Positions 32,696 through 41,501 of a stretch of 64,000 nucleotides of DNA are shown here, piece by piece (within the stretch, counting starts at the first letter, position 1; the number at the start of each line of letters is the position of its first letter). The stretch is taken from the NCBI RefSeq assembly GCF_027627575.1, contig NZ_CP114065.1:5890001-5954000 (forward strand). The letters are read 5' to 3'. Position numbers and translations under genes: made by a program. The DNA comes from Kribbella sp. CA-293567 (GTDB lineage Bacteria; Actinomycetota; Actinomycetes; Propionibacteriales; Kribbellaceae). The notes below the pieces were generated by a model that saw only the letters and a program-made list of their open reading frames with translations, made no database searches and had not been told where the DNA came from.

Positions 32696-33454
32696 TCAGC
32701 GACCGCCGAGGAGGCCGCCGATGACTCCGGCCACGCCGCCTTCCTGGCCGGACTGCTGACCGGATCCGGTGCCGGCCAGGGCGCCGCCCGGCGGTTCCTC
32801 CGAAGGCTGGACGACGACGAAGCCCTGGCCGGCGAAGCTCATCGTGAAGCTCTCCCCGGTACTGCGGCCGAGCAAGGTGCCCAGACCCAGCTGGTCGGCC
32901 CGCTGGTAGCCGGTCTGCAGGTTGGTCGACCAGCACACCGCGGCCTGCGGGTCGGCGAAGGTCGGCTGGTCGACGTTCAGGACGACCGGCGTGCCCTTGC
33001 AGGTGATCGCGATCCGGCCCTGGCCGGAGAAGTTGCAGTTGAACAGGCCCGCGTTCGACATCATCCCGGTGCCCTGCACCATCTTGATGTCCCAGTTCAG
33101 CGTCGACTCGAAGGCCAGCACGTTGGCACCGTTGATACTCAGCCCGTCGTGCGGCCCGTCGAGGTCGATCAGGTAGATGTCGGACGCCCGGTCGGCCAGG
33201 AACACGTCGCCCTGCCCGCGCAGCTTCATCAGCGGGATCCCTTCCCCGGTGAGCTTCTGCTTCAGGAACTTGCCGATCCCGCCGGCGCCCTGGGCCTCGA
33301 ACTGGACATTGCCCTGGTAGGCGACCATCGAGCCCTGCCGGGCGAAGACCTCACCTCGCAGCTCCACCTTGAGCAGCTTCGAGTTCTGCAGCCGCAGCCC
33401 TGCCTGGGCCGACTCCTGCTCCTGGTTGGCCGCGGCGAAAAGTTCGCTCCGCAT
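32696..33454 (-). CDS. AIM24-family protein
   Basis: This 252-residue protein is an AIM24/TspB-like beta-helical protein: SKLLKVELRGEVFARQGSMVAYQGNVQFE near the N-terminus, GQGDVFLADRASDIYLIDLDG in the middle, and VCWSTNLQTGYQRA, SFAGQGFVVVQPSE near the end. A glycine/glutamine-rich tail (GGALAGTGSGQQSGQEGG) closes it. The family's bacterial role is not established. AGAGGGGGAAAC precedes the ATG. It is convergent with the secreted-protein gene and alone on this strand. Confidence 0.88.
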   Translation of the reverse strand: MRSELFAAANQEQESAQAGLRLQNSKLLKVELRGEVFARQGSMVAYQGNVQFEAQGAGGIGKFLKQKLTGEGIPLMKLRGQGDVFLADRASDIYLIDLDGPHDGLSINGANVLAFESTLNWDIKMVQGTGMMSNAGLFNCNFSGQGRIAITCKGTPVVLNVDQPTFADPQAAVCWSTNLQTGYQRADQLGLGTLLGRSTGESFTMSFAGQGFVVVQPSEEPPGGALAGTGSGQQSGQEGGVAGVIGGLLGGR

Positions 33455-33606
33455 GTTTCCCCCTCTGACGTAGTTGACCCGAGCGTAGGTTCTGACGCAT
33501 CACCGGCTCATCCGGTGCCACCCTTGCCGCCCCCTGAGTTCCGCGTGACCCCGGTCACCCGCGATGCTGGTCCGCGCACGAGCCGATCCAACGGGAGCAG
33601 AGGGCC

Positions 33607-35133
33607 ATGAACGACTATTTCACCGAGAGTCGTCAGAACCGGGAGCTGGAAGAGCTGCGGGAGCAGATGTCGGCGGCCGCCTCAGAGGCCTCGACACTGC
33701 GGTTCCGGCTGTCCCAGGTCCAGGGCAGCATGGAGACCCGGCTGGAGCGGCTCACCACGGCGTTCAACGCGTTCGTCGAGCTCTCGGACATCCGGTACGA
33801 CCTGATCGGCTTCGCGAACGCCGCCGAGGTACGCCGGCACGCGGGGCAGGTGCTCGCCGCGCTGGCTTCCGGTGAGACTCCCGTGGCGTCGGAACGCGAC
33901 GTACCGGCGTACTGGCTGGGGCCTGCGGTGGAGGCGATCCGGGGTCTCGCCGCCGGTGATCCGGACGAGGCGGCGCTGACCGAGGCCCTGAAGCGGGACG
34001 AGTTGCGTACGTCGGTCTTCCTCTGCCTCGGGCTCGCCGCGCTGGGTCGGCGGAACGAGGTCCGGGCGCAGTGGCTGGAGACCGCGTTCGGCCAGGTGTC
34101 CGCCGACGGCACGGTCACCCGCGTGCAGCGCGCGCTCTGGACCACCGCTGCCCGTGGCGGCTTCGGCATCGAGGGACAGAACGCGATCATCGGCAAGCTG
34201 CAGGTGCCGAGCACGGCCGGGGCCGGGCGATGGGCAGTCAAGATCCAGGAGGGGGCCGACCGGGTGCCCGTCACCGGTCCCGCCTTCAAGGAGCTGGTCG
34301 CGCCGGCCAAGGCTCATGCCGACCTGATCAGGCTGCGAGCGGCCGTCGAGCTCATCACCGGCGACACCAGCGTGCTCGAACCGGACACCGCACTCGCCTA
34401 CGCAGCGGGCGATAAGCCCGACCCGGACAGCACTTCCGCCGTACTGCGCCTGCTGATCTCCGAGGGAAGTGAGCCGGAGCGAGCGGCGCTAGCCCGCGTC
34501 GCCGAACTGCGCGTCCAGCTCACCGACGGCGCTGCCGCTGGTGGCGGCACACTCGGCGACCAGGCCGGGACGATCGACAAGCTGCTGGAAGTGGATCTCG
34601 CCAACACCGAGGAGCCACATCTCGCGGCGGCGGCCTTGCGGGTGGTCTACCCCGGCGTACTGGCCGATGCCGAGATGCTCGCCCAGACCGCGACTGCGGC
34701 CAGCCCCCTCCAGGTGACCGCCGAGATCGAGTGGCGGCCGGTCACGTTGCTGCCGGACGGCCCTGACCGCCTTTCGCTGGCAGCCGCTGAGGCAGCGATT
34801 GCCGGGACAGTGCAGCCATTGGGCGTCCGCGATGTGCGCGGCGCGGTGGCGACGGCCGTCGCCGGGCTGGTGGTGGCAGTGGGGCTCGGGCTGACGCATC
34901 CGCTCTGGATCGCGATCGGGCTGGCGGTCGTCGGCTTCGCCGGCTTCAGCTTCTGGACCGCTCACCAGAAGCGTGCCGCCGAGCAGGCAGACGCGGTCAC
35001 CCGGATCACCAGGCTGCGCGCAGAGTCGACCGAGGCCGCCGCGCAGCTCGCGGCGTACCGGGGTCGTGACCGCGATCGTGCTGCTGACGTCGCCGCCGAA
35101 CTCACGGCGCTCAGGAAGCGGCTGGCGAGCTGA
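33607..35133 (+). CDS. coiled-coil membrane protein of unknown function
   Basis: This 508-residue protein starts with a heptad-like coiled coil (NRELEELREQMSAAASEASTLRFRLSQVQGSMETRLERL). A long alanine-rich helical part follows, then two hydrophobic segments near residues 415-455 (GAVATAVAGLVVAVGLGL and LWIAIGLAVVGFAGFSF), and a second charged coiled coil at the C-terminus. I recognise no enzyme motif. The layout suggests a membrane-anchored scaffold. It is convergent with the hydroxylase gene, with only 21 bp between stops. Confidence 0.75.
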   Translation: MNDYFTESRQNRELEELREQMSAAASEASTLRFRLSQVQGSMETRLERLTTAFNAFVELSDIRYDLIGFANAAEVRRHAGQVLAALASGETPVASERDVPAYWLGPAVEAIRGLAAGDPDEAALTEALKRDELRTSVFLCLGLAALGRRNEVRAQWLETAFGQVSADGTVTRVQRALWTTAARGGFGIEGQNAIIGKLQVPSTAGAGRWAVKIQEGADRVPVTGPAFKELVAPAKAHADLIRLRAAVELITGDTSVLEPDTALAYAAGDKPDPDSTSAVLRLLISEGSEPERAALARVAELRVQLTDGAAAGGGTLGDQAGTIDKLLEVDLANTEEPHLAAAALRVVYPGVLADAEMLAQTATAASPLQVTAEIEWRPVTLLPDGPDRLSLAAAEAAIAGTVQPLGVRDVRGAVATAVAGLVVAVGLGLTHPLWIAIGLAVVGFAGFSFWTAHQKRAAEQADAVTRITRLRAESTEAAAQLAAYRGRDRDRAADVAAELTALRKRLAS

Positions 35134-35154
35134 GGCCCGTGCTCGCGACTGAGC

Positions 35155-36498
35155 TCAGAGCGAATCAGCGAAGTCCGGGACCACCGTCGGTACGTCGGCG
35201 TCGGTCTCCAGCGTGGCCTTGGCGATCACGATCGACTCGACGATCTCACCCGCCCGGATGGCTGTGTTGGACAGCAGCGACGACGCCAGGCCGTGGGTGT
35301 GCTCCGTACCACCGCCCTGCAGGTAGATACCCGCCTGCAGCTCGCTCGTGGTCTGCACCCGGTAGTCGCGGCCGACCTTGACCCGGCCCTCCTGATCCCG
35401 CCGGCACAGCTCGCCCATCTCGCCGAGCAGCAACACCGGGTCGGCCGGCCGGTAGCCGGTGCAGTAGACCACCACGTCGGCGGCCAGTTCGGTCTTCTGA
35501 CCGGTGCTGAGCGACTCGATCGTGACGGTCGCCTCCTCGCCGGTTTCGACCACGTCGGCCACGCGGGAGACGTTGAAGGTACGCAGCCGCTGGGTGCCGA
35601 GCACGCGCTCGCGGTACTGCCGGCTGTAGAGCGCCTCGATCAGTTCGCCGTCGACGACCGAGTAGTTGGTGTTGCCGTGGTAGTCGAGCACCATCTGCTT
35701 GACGTCCTCGGGCGCGGAGTAGAACTCGTCGACCGCGTCGGGATCGAAGACCCGGTTGGCGAACGGGCTGTCGTCGGCCGGGCTGTAGCCGAACCGGGAG
35801 AAGACCGCGCAGACCTCCGACTTCGGGAAGGTCTCGTGCAGGTAGGCGGTCACCTCGGCCGCGCTCTGCCCCGCACCGACCACCACGAACCGGCGCGGCG
35901 TCCGGCCGTCGAGCTCGCGGACCCGGGTCAGGAGTTCCTGGTTGTGCCAGACCCGGTCGGACCGGTCGACCCCGGCCGGCAGGTACGGCTTGAGGCCGAC
36001 GCCCAGCACCAGGTTGCGGGTCACGTCGACCGACGTACCGCCCTGGCCGGCCGAGGTGACCTCGAAGGCGTCGATCACGCCGTTGGTGCGGACCGGCCGG
36101 ACGGCCTGGACCTCACGGTCGTAGCGGACCACGTCGGCGACCTTGCTCGCGGCCCACTCGAGGTAGTCGTGGAACTCGATCCGCAGCGGGAACAGCGTCT
36201 TGTGGTTGATGAAGTCGATCAACCGGCCGTTGCCGTGCAGGTAGGTCAGGAAGCTGAACTCGCTGGCCGGGTTCCGCAGCGTCACCAGGTCCTTGAGGAA
36301 CGACACCTGCATCGTCGCGTCCTCGATCAGCATCCCCCGGTGCCAGCCGAACTTCGCCTGCCGTTCCAGGAACAGCGCCCGGGGCGACGCCGCGCCACGC
36401 TCACCGGCCGCGATCGCCAGCGCGAGGTTCGACGGGCCGAACCCGACCCCGATGACGTCGTACACCGGATCTCCAGCCTGTGCAGCCAACCCCACCAT
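35155..36498 (-). CDS. L-ornithine N5-monooxygenase / L-lysine N6-monooxygenase (siderophore hydroxylase)
   Basis: This 447-residue enzyme has the full SidA/PvdA/IucD set: FAD site GVGFGPSN (17-24), NADPH site GAGQSAAE (208-215), the DDSPFANRVFDP segment (242-253) near the substrate site, and YCTGYRP near the C-terminus. It hydroxylates the side-chain amine of ornithine or lysine as the first step of hydroxamate siderophores; the SPFANRVF form favours ornithine. A near-consensus DtxR/IdeR iron box lies 25 bp upstream. No siderophore synthetase is in the window, so it is an orphan hydroxylase here. Confidence 0.88.
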   Translation of the reverse strand: MVGLAAQAGDPVYDVIGVGFGPSNLALAIAAGERGAASPRALFLERQAKFGWHRGMLIEDATMQVSFLKDLVTLRNPASEFSFLTYLHGNGRLIDFINHKTLFPLRIEFHDYLEWAASKVADVVRYDREVQAVRPVRTNGVIDAFEVTSAGQGGTSVDVTRNLVLGVGLKPYLPAGVDRSDRVWHNQELLTRVRELDGRTPRRFVVVGAGQSAAEVTAYLHETFPKSEVCAVFSRFGYSPADDSPFANRVFDPDAVDEFYSAPEDVKQMVLDYHGNTNYSVVDGELIEALYSRQYRERVLGTQRLRTFNVSRVADVVETGEEATVTIESLSTGQKTELAADVVVYCTGYRPADPVLLLGEMGELCRRDQEGRVKVGRDYRVQTTSELQAGIYLQGGGTEHTHGLASSLLSNTAIRAGEIVESIVIAKATLETDADVPTVVPDFADSL

Positions 36499-36522
36499 GC
36501 CAGTCCTCTCGTCGCGATCCGG

Positions 36523-36541
36523 TTAGGTGAGGCTAACCTAA
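36523..36541. promoter_or_regulatory. DtxR/IdeR iron box upstream of the ornithine hydroxylase
   Basis: TTAGGTGAGGCTAACCTAA matches the 19-bp DtxR/IdeR consensus TTAGGTTAGGCTAACCTAA at 18 positions. It starts 25 bp before the hydroxylase start codon, so iron-bound repressor would block transcription when iron is sufficient. Confidence 0.85.
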
Positions 36542-36623
36542 ATAATAACCCTGATCCAGCCGGTGGCGAGGACCGCGAGGGTGAAGACCACACCGTCAGG
36601 CACCCAAGGAGAGAGGCTCCGGC

Positions 36624-36642
36624 TTAGGCTAGCCTGACCTAT
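36624..36642. promoter_or_regulatory. possible second, degenerate iron box
   Basis: TTAGGCTAGCCTGACCTAT matches the same 19-bp consensus at 15 positions and sits about 100 bp from the first box, closer to the nicotinamidase gene (71 bp before its start). It could be a second site for the hydroxylase promoter or a chance match. Confidence 0.4.
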
Positions 36643-36712
36643 CCAGCTCCGCGACAGCGGCCGCGTGTCGAGTACCGTGGGAGTCCGAGGACACCCACGA
36701 AGGAGTGTTGTG

Positions 36713-37291
36713 ATGAGCCGGGCGCTGATCGTGGTCGACGTACAGAACGATTTCTGCGAAGGCGGCAGCCTGGCGGTCAGCGGCGGCGCCGACGTCGCCT
36801 TCCGGATCGGCGAACTGCTGCACCGCCGGCAGGAGGCCGAACCGGCCGACCAGACCTACGCGTACGTCGTCGCGACCCGCGACCACCACATCGATCCAGG
36901 CGACCACTTCTCCGAGACCCCCGACTTCGTCAACTCCTGGCCGGTGCACTGCGTCGCCGGCACCGACGGCGTCGGCTTCCACCCCAACCTGGACCCGCAG
37001 CCCTTCGACGCGATCTTCGACAAAGGCGAGTACGCCGCGGCGTACTCCGGCTTCGAAGGCAAGTGCCACGAGAACGGCAAGTCCCTGGCCGACTGGCTCC
37101 GCGAGAAGGACATCACCGCGGTCGACGTGTGCGGCATCGCCACCGACTACTGCGTCCGCGCCACCGCCCTGGACGCCCACCGCGAAGGCTTCACCACAAC
37201 AGTCCTGACCAGCCTCACCGCCGGAGTAGCCCCAGCCAGCACCACCCAAACCCTCACCGACCTCCGCACCACCGGCATCACCCTCATCTGA
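36713..37291 (+). CDS. pncA: nicotinamidase/pyrazinamidase
   Basis: This 192-residue isochorismatase-fold amidase has the PncA triad D9 (VVDVQNDF), K104 (FDKGEY) and C147 (GIATDYCV), and metal ligands D57, H59, H65 (TRDHHIDPGDHF) and H79 (WPVHC). It converts nicotinamide to nicotinate in NAD salvage. GAAGGAG lies seven bases before the chosen ATG at 36713; the frame runs 16 codons further upstream without a ribosome site. The gene is followed by a GC-rich tract (CCCGCC repeats) and the structured element at 37323. Confidence 0.92.
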   Translation: MSRALIVVDVQNDFCEGGSLAVSGGADVAFRIGELLHRRQEAEPADQTYAYVVATRDHHIDPGDHFSETPDFVNSWPVHCVAGTDGVGFHPNLDPQPFDAIFDKGEYAAAYSGFEGKCHENGKSLADWLREKDITAVDVCGIATDYCVRATALDAHREGFTTTVLTSLTAGVAPASTTQTLTDLRTTGITLI

Positions 37292-37322
37292 CCGCCCCGC
37301 CCCGCCCCGCCCCGTTCACCGA

Positions 37323-37394
37323 GACTTCCCCCAGCGTCCGGATGGTTACCCCCGGTTCGTACAGGGGGTAACTCTCCAGCCGCGGGGGGAGGTC
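37323..37394. repeat. two-stem structured intergenic element, copy A
   Basis: Outer arms GACTTCCCCC (37323-37332) and GGGGGGAGGTC (37384-37394) enclose an inner hairpin with arms 37340-37353 and 37364-37377 around the loop GGTTCGTACA. Copy B at 61759-61834 has the same two-stem plan and loop, with compensated changes in the stems. It lies between convergent genes (pncA and the AbgT transporter). Confidence 0.65.
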
Positions 37395-37407
37395 TGCGAG
37401 TCTGGGG

Positions 37408-38943
37408 TTAGCGGACGGGTGCGCCGGGGCCGAGGGGGATGCCCAGGGCCCACCAAGCCAGGAAGAGCAGCGTCCACGCGATCGTCATCGCAACAGCCAG
37501 CGGCACCGTGTACGACGCCAGCGTGCCGACCCCCGCGTCCTTGCGATACCGCTGCAGGAAGCCGAGCGCCATCACGAAGTACGGGCTCATCGGCGTGATC
37601 GCGGTCGAGCCCGAGTCGGCGATCCGGAACAGCGCCTGGGTGGTCTCGGCCGGCACGTCGAGCAGCAGCATCATCGGTACCAGGATCGGCGCGGTCAGCG
37701 ACCACATCGCCGAGCCGCTGGTGACCAGGATGTTGATCAGCGTCAGCAGCACCAGGATGCCGAGGAAGATCACCACCGTCGGCGCCCCGAGATCGCCCAG
37801 CCAGCGGGCCGATTCGGCCGACAGCAGGTCGCCGATCCGGCTCCAGCTGAAGTACGCCAGGAACTGCGCGATCGCGAAGAACAGCACCAGGACCGGCGCC
37901 ATCTGCTTGATCCCCTCGGCCATCAGCTTCGGTACGTCGCCGCCGGTCCTGATCACCCCCACCGTGACGCCGTAGGTGATCCCGACCAGACCGAAGAGCA
38001 CCGCGACGACCATCGCGATCCCGTCCAGGAAGGGCGACTCGACGATGCTGCCGTTCTCCCCCCGCAACGGTGAGTCAGGCGGGATCAGTACGGCGACGAT
38101 CGCGAGCGCGCTGAGCACGAAGACGATCCCCGCACGCCGCAGCCCGGTCCGCTCCCGGGAAGACAGCGTCAGCGCATCCGGATCGTCACCGGGGGCATCC
38201 GGATCGGCGTCGAGATCGTCGCGCTTGCTCAGCACCAGCCGGGTGACCAGCGTGATGACGAGCGCGAGCAGCACCGACGAGGCGATGTTGAAGAACCAGT
38301 TCGACAGCGGCGAGATCGACGCGTCGGGATCGACCGTCCTGGCCGCCGCCTCGGTGATGCCGGCGAAGATCGCGTCGTTCGGCGTCGGGATCGGGCTGGC
38401 GTCGTACCCCGACGCGATCGCGGTGTAGGCGACCACGATGCCGAGGATCGGCGACTTGCCGACCGCGCGGAAGGCGAGCCCACCGAGCGGGACCAGGATG
38501 ATGTACGCCGCCGCCGACGCGACGTGCGACATGGTTCCGGCGAAGGCGACCGCGAAGACCACCATCGAGGTCGGCACCCGGGAGACGCTGATCTTCATCA
38601 GCGACTGCAGGAAGCCGGTCCGCTCGGCCAGCGCGACGCCCATGATCACCACCACGATGGTGGCCATCGGCGGGAACTCGGCGAAGTTCGAGACCGCCGT
38701 CGAGACGGCCATCTGCAAACCTTCGCCGGACAGCAGGTTCTGCACCGCGACGGTCTTGCCGTCCTTCGGCGAGACCACCGACACGTCCAGCGCGGCCAGG
38801 ATCGCGCTGGCCACGGCGAGGATCGCGGAAAGGATCCAGAACAGCCAGAACGGATGCGGCAACGCGTTGCCGGCCCGCTCGATCACCGCCATGCCGCGCA
38901 CCAGGCGGGGCAGGTCCTTCTTCGGCTCGGTCGTTGTGGTCAT
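37408..38943 (-). CDS. AbgT-family transporter
   Basis: This 511-residue polytopic protein has about a dozen hydrophobic segments and the AbgT landmarks GNALPHPFWLFWILSAIL at the N-terminus, SHVASAAAYIILVPLGGLAF, and SGYDASPIPTPNDAIFAGITEAAA. AbgT carries p-aminobenzoyl-glutamate; some relatives export sulfonamides or other antimetabolites. Its start lies one base after the esterase stop, so the two are co-transcribed. Substrate in this organism is unknown. Confidence 0.88.
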   Translation of the reverse strand: MTTTTEPKKDLPRLVRGMAVIERAGNALPHPFWLFWILSAILAVASAILAALDVSVVSPKDGKTVAVQNLLSGEGLQMAVSTAVSNFAEFPPMATIVVVIMGVALAERTGFLQSLMKISVSRVPTSMVVFAVAFAGTMSHVASAAAYIILVPLGGLAFRAVGKSPILGIVVAYTAIASGYDASPIPTPNDAIFAGITEAAARTVDPDASISPLSNWFFNIASSVLLALVITLVTRLVLSKRDDLDADPDAPGDDPDALTLSSRERTGLRRAGIVFVLSALAIVAVLIPPDSPLRGENGSIVESPFLDGIAMVVAVLFGLVGITYGVTVGVIRTGGDVPKLMAEGIKQMAPVLVLFFAIAQFLAYFSWSRIGDLLSAESARWLGDLGAPTVVIFLGILVLLTLINILVTSGSAMWSLTAPILVPMMLLLDVPAETTQALFRIADSGSTAITPMSPYFVMALGFLQRYRKDAGVGTLASYTVPLAVAMTIAWTLLFLAWWALGIPLGPGAPVR

Positions 38944-38944
38944 C

Positions 38945-39871
38945 TCAGCTCCTCAACTTGTGAGCCGCGAAGAAGTCACCGATCAGTTCGTGCGCCTCGA
39001 AGGTCTGCGTCACGTACCCGGGACCGGAAGCAGCATCGGACCCTGGCCAGGAGTGCCCACCATCGGTCACAGCGACGTGTACCACGTCCGCCCTGCATCC
39101 CTTGTAGGTGGTGACCAGCACGTCGTCACCGAGTTGCTTGCCGCGCGGATCCGGGGTGCAGTGATCACGCACGGACCAGTCGCGGACCCAGGTCTGCACA
39201 CTCGGCAGGTCACGCTGACCGTCACCGTCGTACGGGATCGTCGTGTCGCCGGTGCCGTGGATGGCCAGGACCGGGACAGGGCGGCTCGGCCGGCAACGCT
39301 TGCCCTGCTGATAGAAAGCGCCGGCAACAGGAGCGATCGCGGCGAACCGGTCCGCCATCACACAGGCCAGAATCCCGGTGAACCCGGCGCCGTTGGACTT
39401 GCCGGTCGCGTGGACCGCGCGAGTGTCGACACAGTACGCCGCCTGCAACCGGTCCAGCAGGTCGGCGGTGAACTTCACATCGTCGACCCCCTTGGCTGCG
39501 TACGGCGCGCCCTGCCAGGCCTGCTTGTCCTCTTCGCCGAGCACACCGTTGGGATAGGCAACGATCGCGTCCAGCTTCGACAGGTCTGTGAACGCCTCGG
39601 TGAAAGCGCCGGTCTTTCCTCGCCCGTGGTACACGACGACCAACGGATAAGCCTTCCCTGCTTGGTACTTCTCCGGCAGATGCAGACGGTAGGTCCGCGT
39701 CAGGCCGCCACTCACCAGCGAGTAGTCGCCGGTAGGAGCGGCCTGCTTGCCGCAGCCCGCCGTACGAGCGGACGCTTGCGCGACTGTTGCTGTTGGCAAC
39801 ACAGTCGCGGCGGTCACCAGGCCGGCCGCGACCAGGATGGTCACCAGGGTTTTCGGGCGTGCGAGGTTCAT
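38945..39871 (-). CDS. secreted esterase, PHB-depolymerase/LpqC (CE1-like) family
   Basis: This 308-residue alpha/beta hydrolase has a Sec signal (TLVTILVAAGLVTAATVLPTATVAQASA). The catalytic triad is S159 in GKSNGAG, D209 in HGTGDTTIPY and H273 in DGGHSWPG, with the oxyanion region VVVYHGRG. The family includes short-chain polyhydroxyalkanoate depolymerases and feruloyl/acetyl xylan esterases. Six cysteines in the mature part could form disulfides. It precedes the AbgT gene by one base; the pairing may mean uptake of a released aromatic acid, which is speculative. Confidence 0.85.
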   Translation of the reverse strand: MNLARPKTLVTILVAAGLVTAATVLPTATVAQASARTAGCGKQAAPTGDYSLVSGGLTRTYRLHLPEKYQAGKAYPLVVVYHGRGKTGAFTEAFTDLSKLDAIVAYPNGVLGEEDKQAWQGAPYAAKGVDDVKFTADLLDRLQAAYCVDTRAVHATGKSNGAGFTGILACVMADRFAAIAPVAGAFYQQGKRCRPSRPVPVLAIHGTGDTTIPYDGDGQRDLPSVQTWVRDWSVRDHCTPDPRGKQLGDDVLVTTYKGCRADVVHVAVTDGGHSWPGSDAASGPGYVTQTFEAHELIGDFFAAHKLRS

Positions 39872-39988
39872 CAGGGTGCCTCCTTGGGCCGGCGGCCTGC
39901 GGGCGGGCAGGCTCGCGCCTGGAACGCGTTGGGCGGTCCAGTGACAGTGAAGTGGTACGACGAAGCGCCGGCCGCGGGCCGGCGGAGG

Positions 39989-40747
39989 TCAGGCCGAGAG
40001 CAACTCGTCGGCGAAGGCGGCGATCCGGTCTGCGGCGGTCTCGACCAGAAGTCGGCCGTCCTCGGCTGTGGCTCGTCGGGGATCACCCAGGACGCCACGC
40101 TTGTGGTACGCGTCGAACCCGACGGACAGGCGTGGACCTTGAGCCTGCCGGGACAGCCGGGCTTTCGGAGACAGTTCGTCGAGCAGCAGCGCGCCGGGCT
40201 CCAGCAGGTCGGCGTGCACGAGCTCGGGCGCGAGATAGAGCATCTGGGCGGTCTCGGCCTCGCCTGCGTGACCGTGCACCTGGCTGACCTCCATGCCGGC
40301 GATCACGTCGGAGACGAGCGGTGTGATCGGTGTCCAGGAGAAGGTGAGATCGGGTTGCAGGAGGTACTCCTGGGCGAGCACGCTGAGGGCCGCGTTGTTG
40401 CCGCCGTGGCCGGTGATCACCAGGAACCGGCTCCATCCGTGCTGCCGCAGGCTCGCGACCAGGTCCCGCAGTACGGACTGGAAGGTTGCCGGGGACAACG
40501 TGACGGTGCCCGCGAAAGCCATGTGGTGCGGAGATACGCCGTAGTTGAGCGGTGGCGCGATCACCGCGCGGCCGCCGAGCCGGCCGGCCACCAGGTCGGC
40601 GAGTCCTTCGGCGCGGACGGTGTCGGTGGACATCGCCATTCCGCCACCGTGTTGTTCCTGCGCGCCCACGGGGATGATCACCAGCGGCGCCAGCCGGACG
40701 GCGTCGCGCGCCTGGTCGGTCGTCATCTCTGCCAGTTTGTTGCTCAC
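39989..40747 (-). CDS. creatininase-family amidohydrolase
   Basis: This 252-residue protein shows the creatininase metal-site pattern: PVGAQEQHGGGMAMSTDT (E31, H33, D42), FLVITGHGGNNAAL, and VHGHAGEAETAQMLYL. The family includes creatininase and related amidohydrolases acting on cyclic amides or peptides (for example mycofactocin-associated MftE). No mycofactocin genes are nearby, and the substrate is unknown. The ATG overlaps the stop of the GntR regulator (ATGA), so it is probably controlled by that regulator. The downstream esterase gene starts 117 bp later. Confidence 0.85.
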   Translation of the reverse strand: MSNKLAEMTTDQARDAVRLAPLVIIPVGAQEQHGGGMAMSTDTVRAEGLADLVAGRLGGRAVIAPPLNYGVSPHHMAFAGTVTLSPATFQSVLRDLVASLRQHGWSRFLVITGHGGNNAALSVLAQEYLLQPDLTFSWTPITPLVSDVIAGMEVSQVHGHAGEAETAQMLYLAPELVHADLLEPGALLLDELSPKARLSRQAQGPRLSVGFDAYHKRGVLGDPRRATAEDGRLLVETAADRIAAFADELLSA

Positions 40748-41451
40748 GGCAACTCCAAGAACTCTGCGGCCTCGACGGCCAGCCGGATGTGGTCCAGGTG
40801 CGCCCGCGTCAGCTGCTCGGCGGCAGCGGCGTCACCGGCCTGGACGGCCTCGAAGATGGCCCGGTGTTCCTCGTAGTCGCGCTTGCGGTTGTCGTAGAGC
40901 TGCCGGATCTGCTGCTGCTCGCGCAACCGCACCTTCAGCAGCGAGCCGATCAGCTCCTCGACCACAGGATTGCCGCTCGCCGCGGCCAGCTCGACATGGA
41001 AGTTGAGCGCGAACGCAGGGCCACCAGGCGGCGTGAGGGCATTGGTCACGGCAGCCTCCAACCGCTCCAGCGACCGCGTCCCAGCCACTCCAGCTCGTAC
41101 GGCGGCAGCCTGCGCGGCCACCGCCGGCTCGATCAGCAACCGCGCACCGATCAGCTGGAGAACCGATTCCTTGGTGATCGGCGGGCGATGCGGGTTGGCC
41201 AGCACCACGTTGTTGATGGTCGGCCCGACGTACGTGCCCGAGCCGTGGCGGAACTCGACAGCGCCGGTCGCCTCCAGCTTGCGAAGCGCCTCGCGGATGG
41301 TCGGAGTGGTGATGTCGAAGCGCTTGGCCAGCTCGCGAGCCGACGGAATGGCGTCGCCCGGGCCCAGGTCGGCCTCCCGGATGATGCCGAGGATCGCCTC
41401 GGTCAGCCGATCCGACAGGCTCGGAGCCGCTCCCACCGTTGAGTAAGTCAC
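40744..41451 (-). CDS. FadR/GntR-family regulator (FCD domain)
   Basis: This 235-residue protein has a GntR winged helix (LTEAILGIIREADLGPGDAIPSARELAKRFDITTPTIREALRKLEATG) and an FCD ligand domain with FALNFHVELAAASGNPVVEEL. The GTG at 41451 overlaps a palindrome and has no ribosome site, so it is either leaderless or the GTG at 41436 is used. The creatininase gene is translationally coupled downstream, making that enzyme's pathway the likely regulatory target. Confidence 0.87.
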   Translation of the reverse strand: MTYSTVGAAPSLSDRLTEAILGIIREADLGPGDAIPSARELAKRFDITTPTIREALRKLEATGAVEFRHGSGTYVGPTINNVVLANPHRPPITKESVLQLIGARLLIEPAVAAQAAAVRAGVAGTRSLERLEAAVTNALTPPGGPAFALNFHVELAAASGNPVVEELIGSLLKVRLREQQQIRQLYDNRKRDYEEHRAIFEAVQAGDAAAAEQLTRAHLDHIRLAVEAAEFLELP

Positions 41452-41467
41452 AAAGTGACTAAATCAC
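41446..41467. promoter_or_regulatory. candidate autoregulatory operator of the FCD regulator
   Basis: AGTCAC-AAA-GTGACT (41446-41460) is a perfect 6-bp inverted repeat, and GTGA-CTAAA-TCAC (41455-41467) overlaps it. The sites straddle the regulator's start codon in an AT-rich stretch. GntR-type repressors commonly bind palindromes of this size at their own promoter. Confidence 0.5.
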
Positions 41468-41501
41468 TTGCTCTCTTCTCAGGTCAAGAGTTCGGCGTAG
41501 A

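Noticed and set aside
37340..37377. tRNA-like T-arm suggested by the GGTTCGTAC loop
   Set aside because: There is no acceptor stem, D-arm or anticodon arm around it. The two-stem plan fits a dispersed palindromic element instead.
38945..39871. Plasmid- or phage-borne island around the esterase/AbgT genes
   Set aside because: No integrase, att-like repeats, composition shift or tRNA was seen here or elsewhere in the window.
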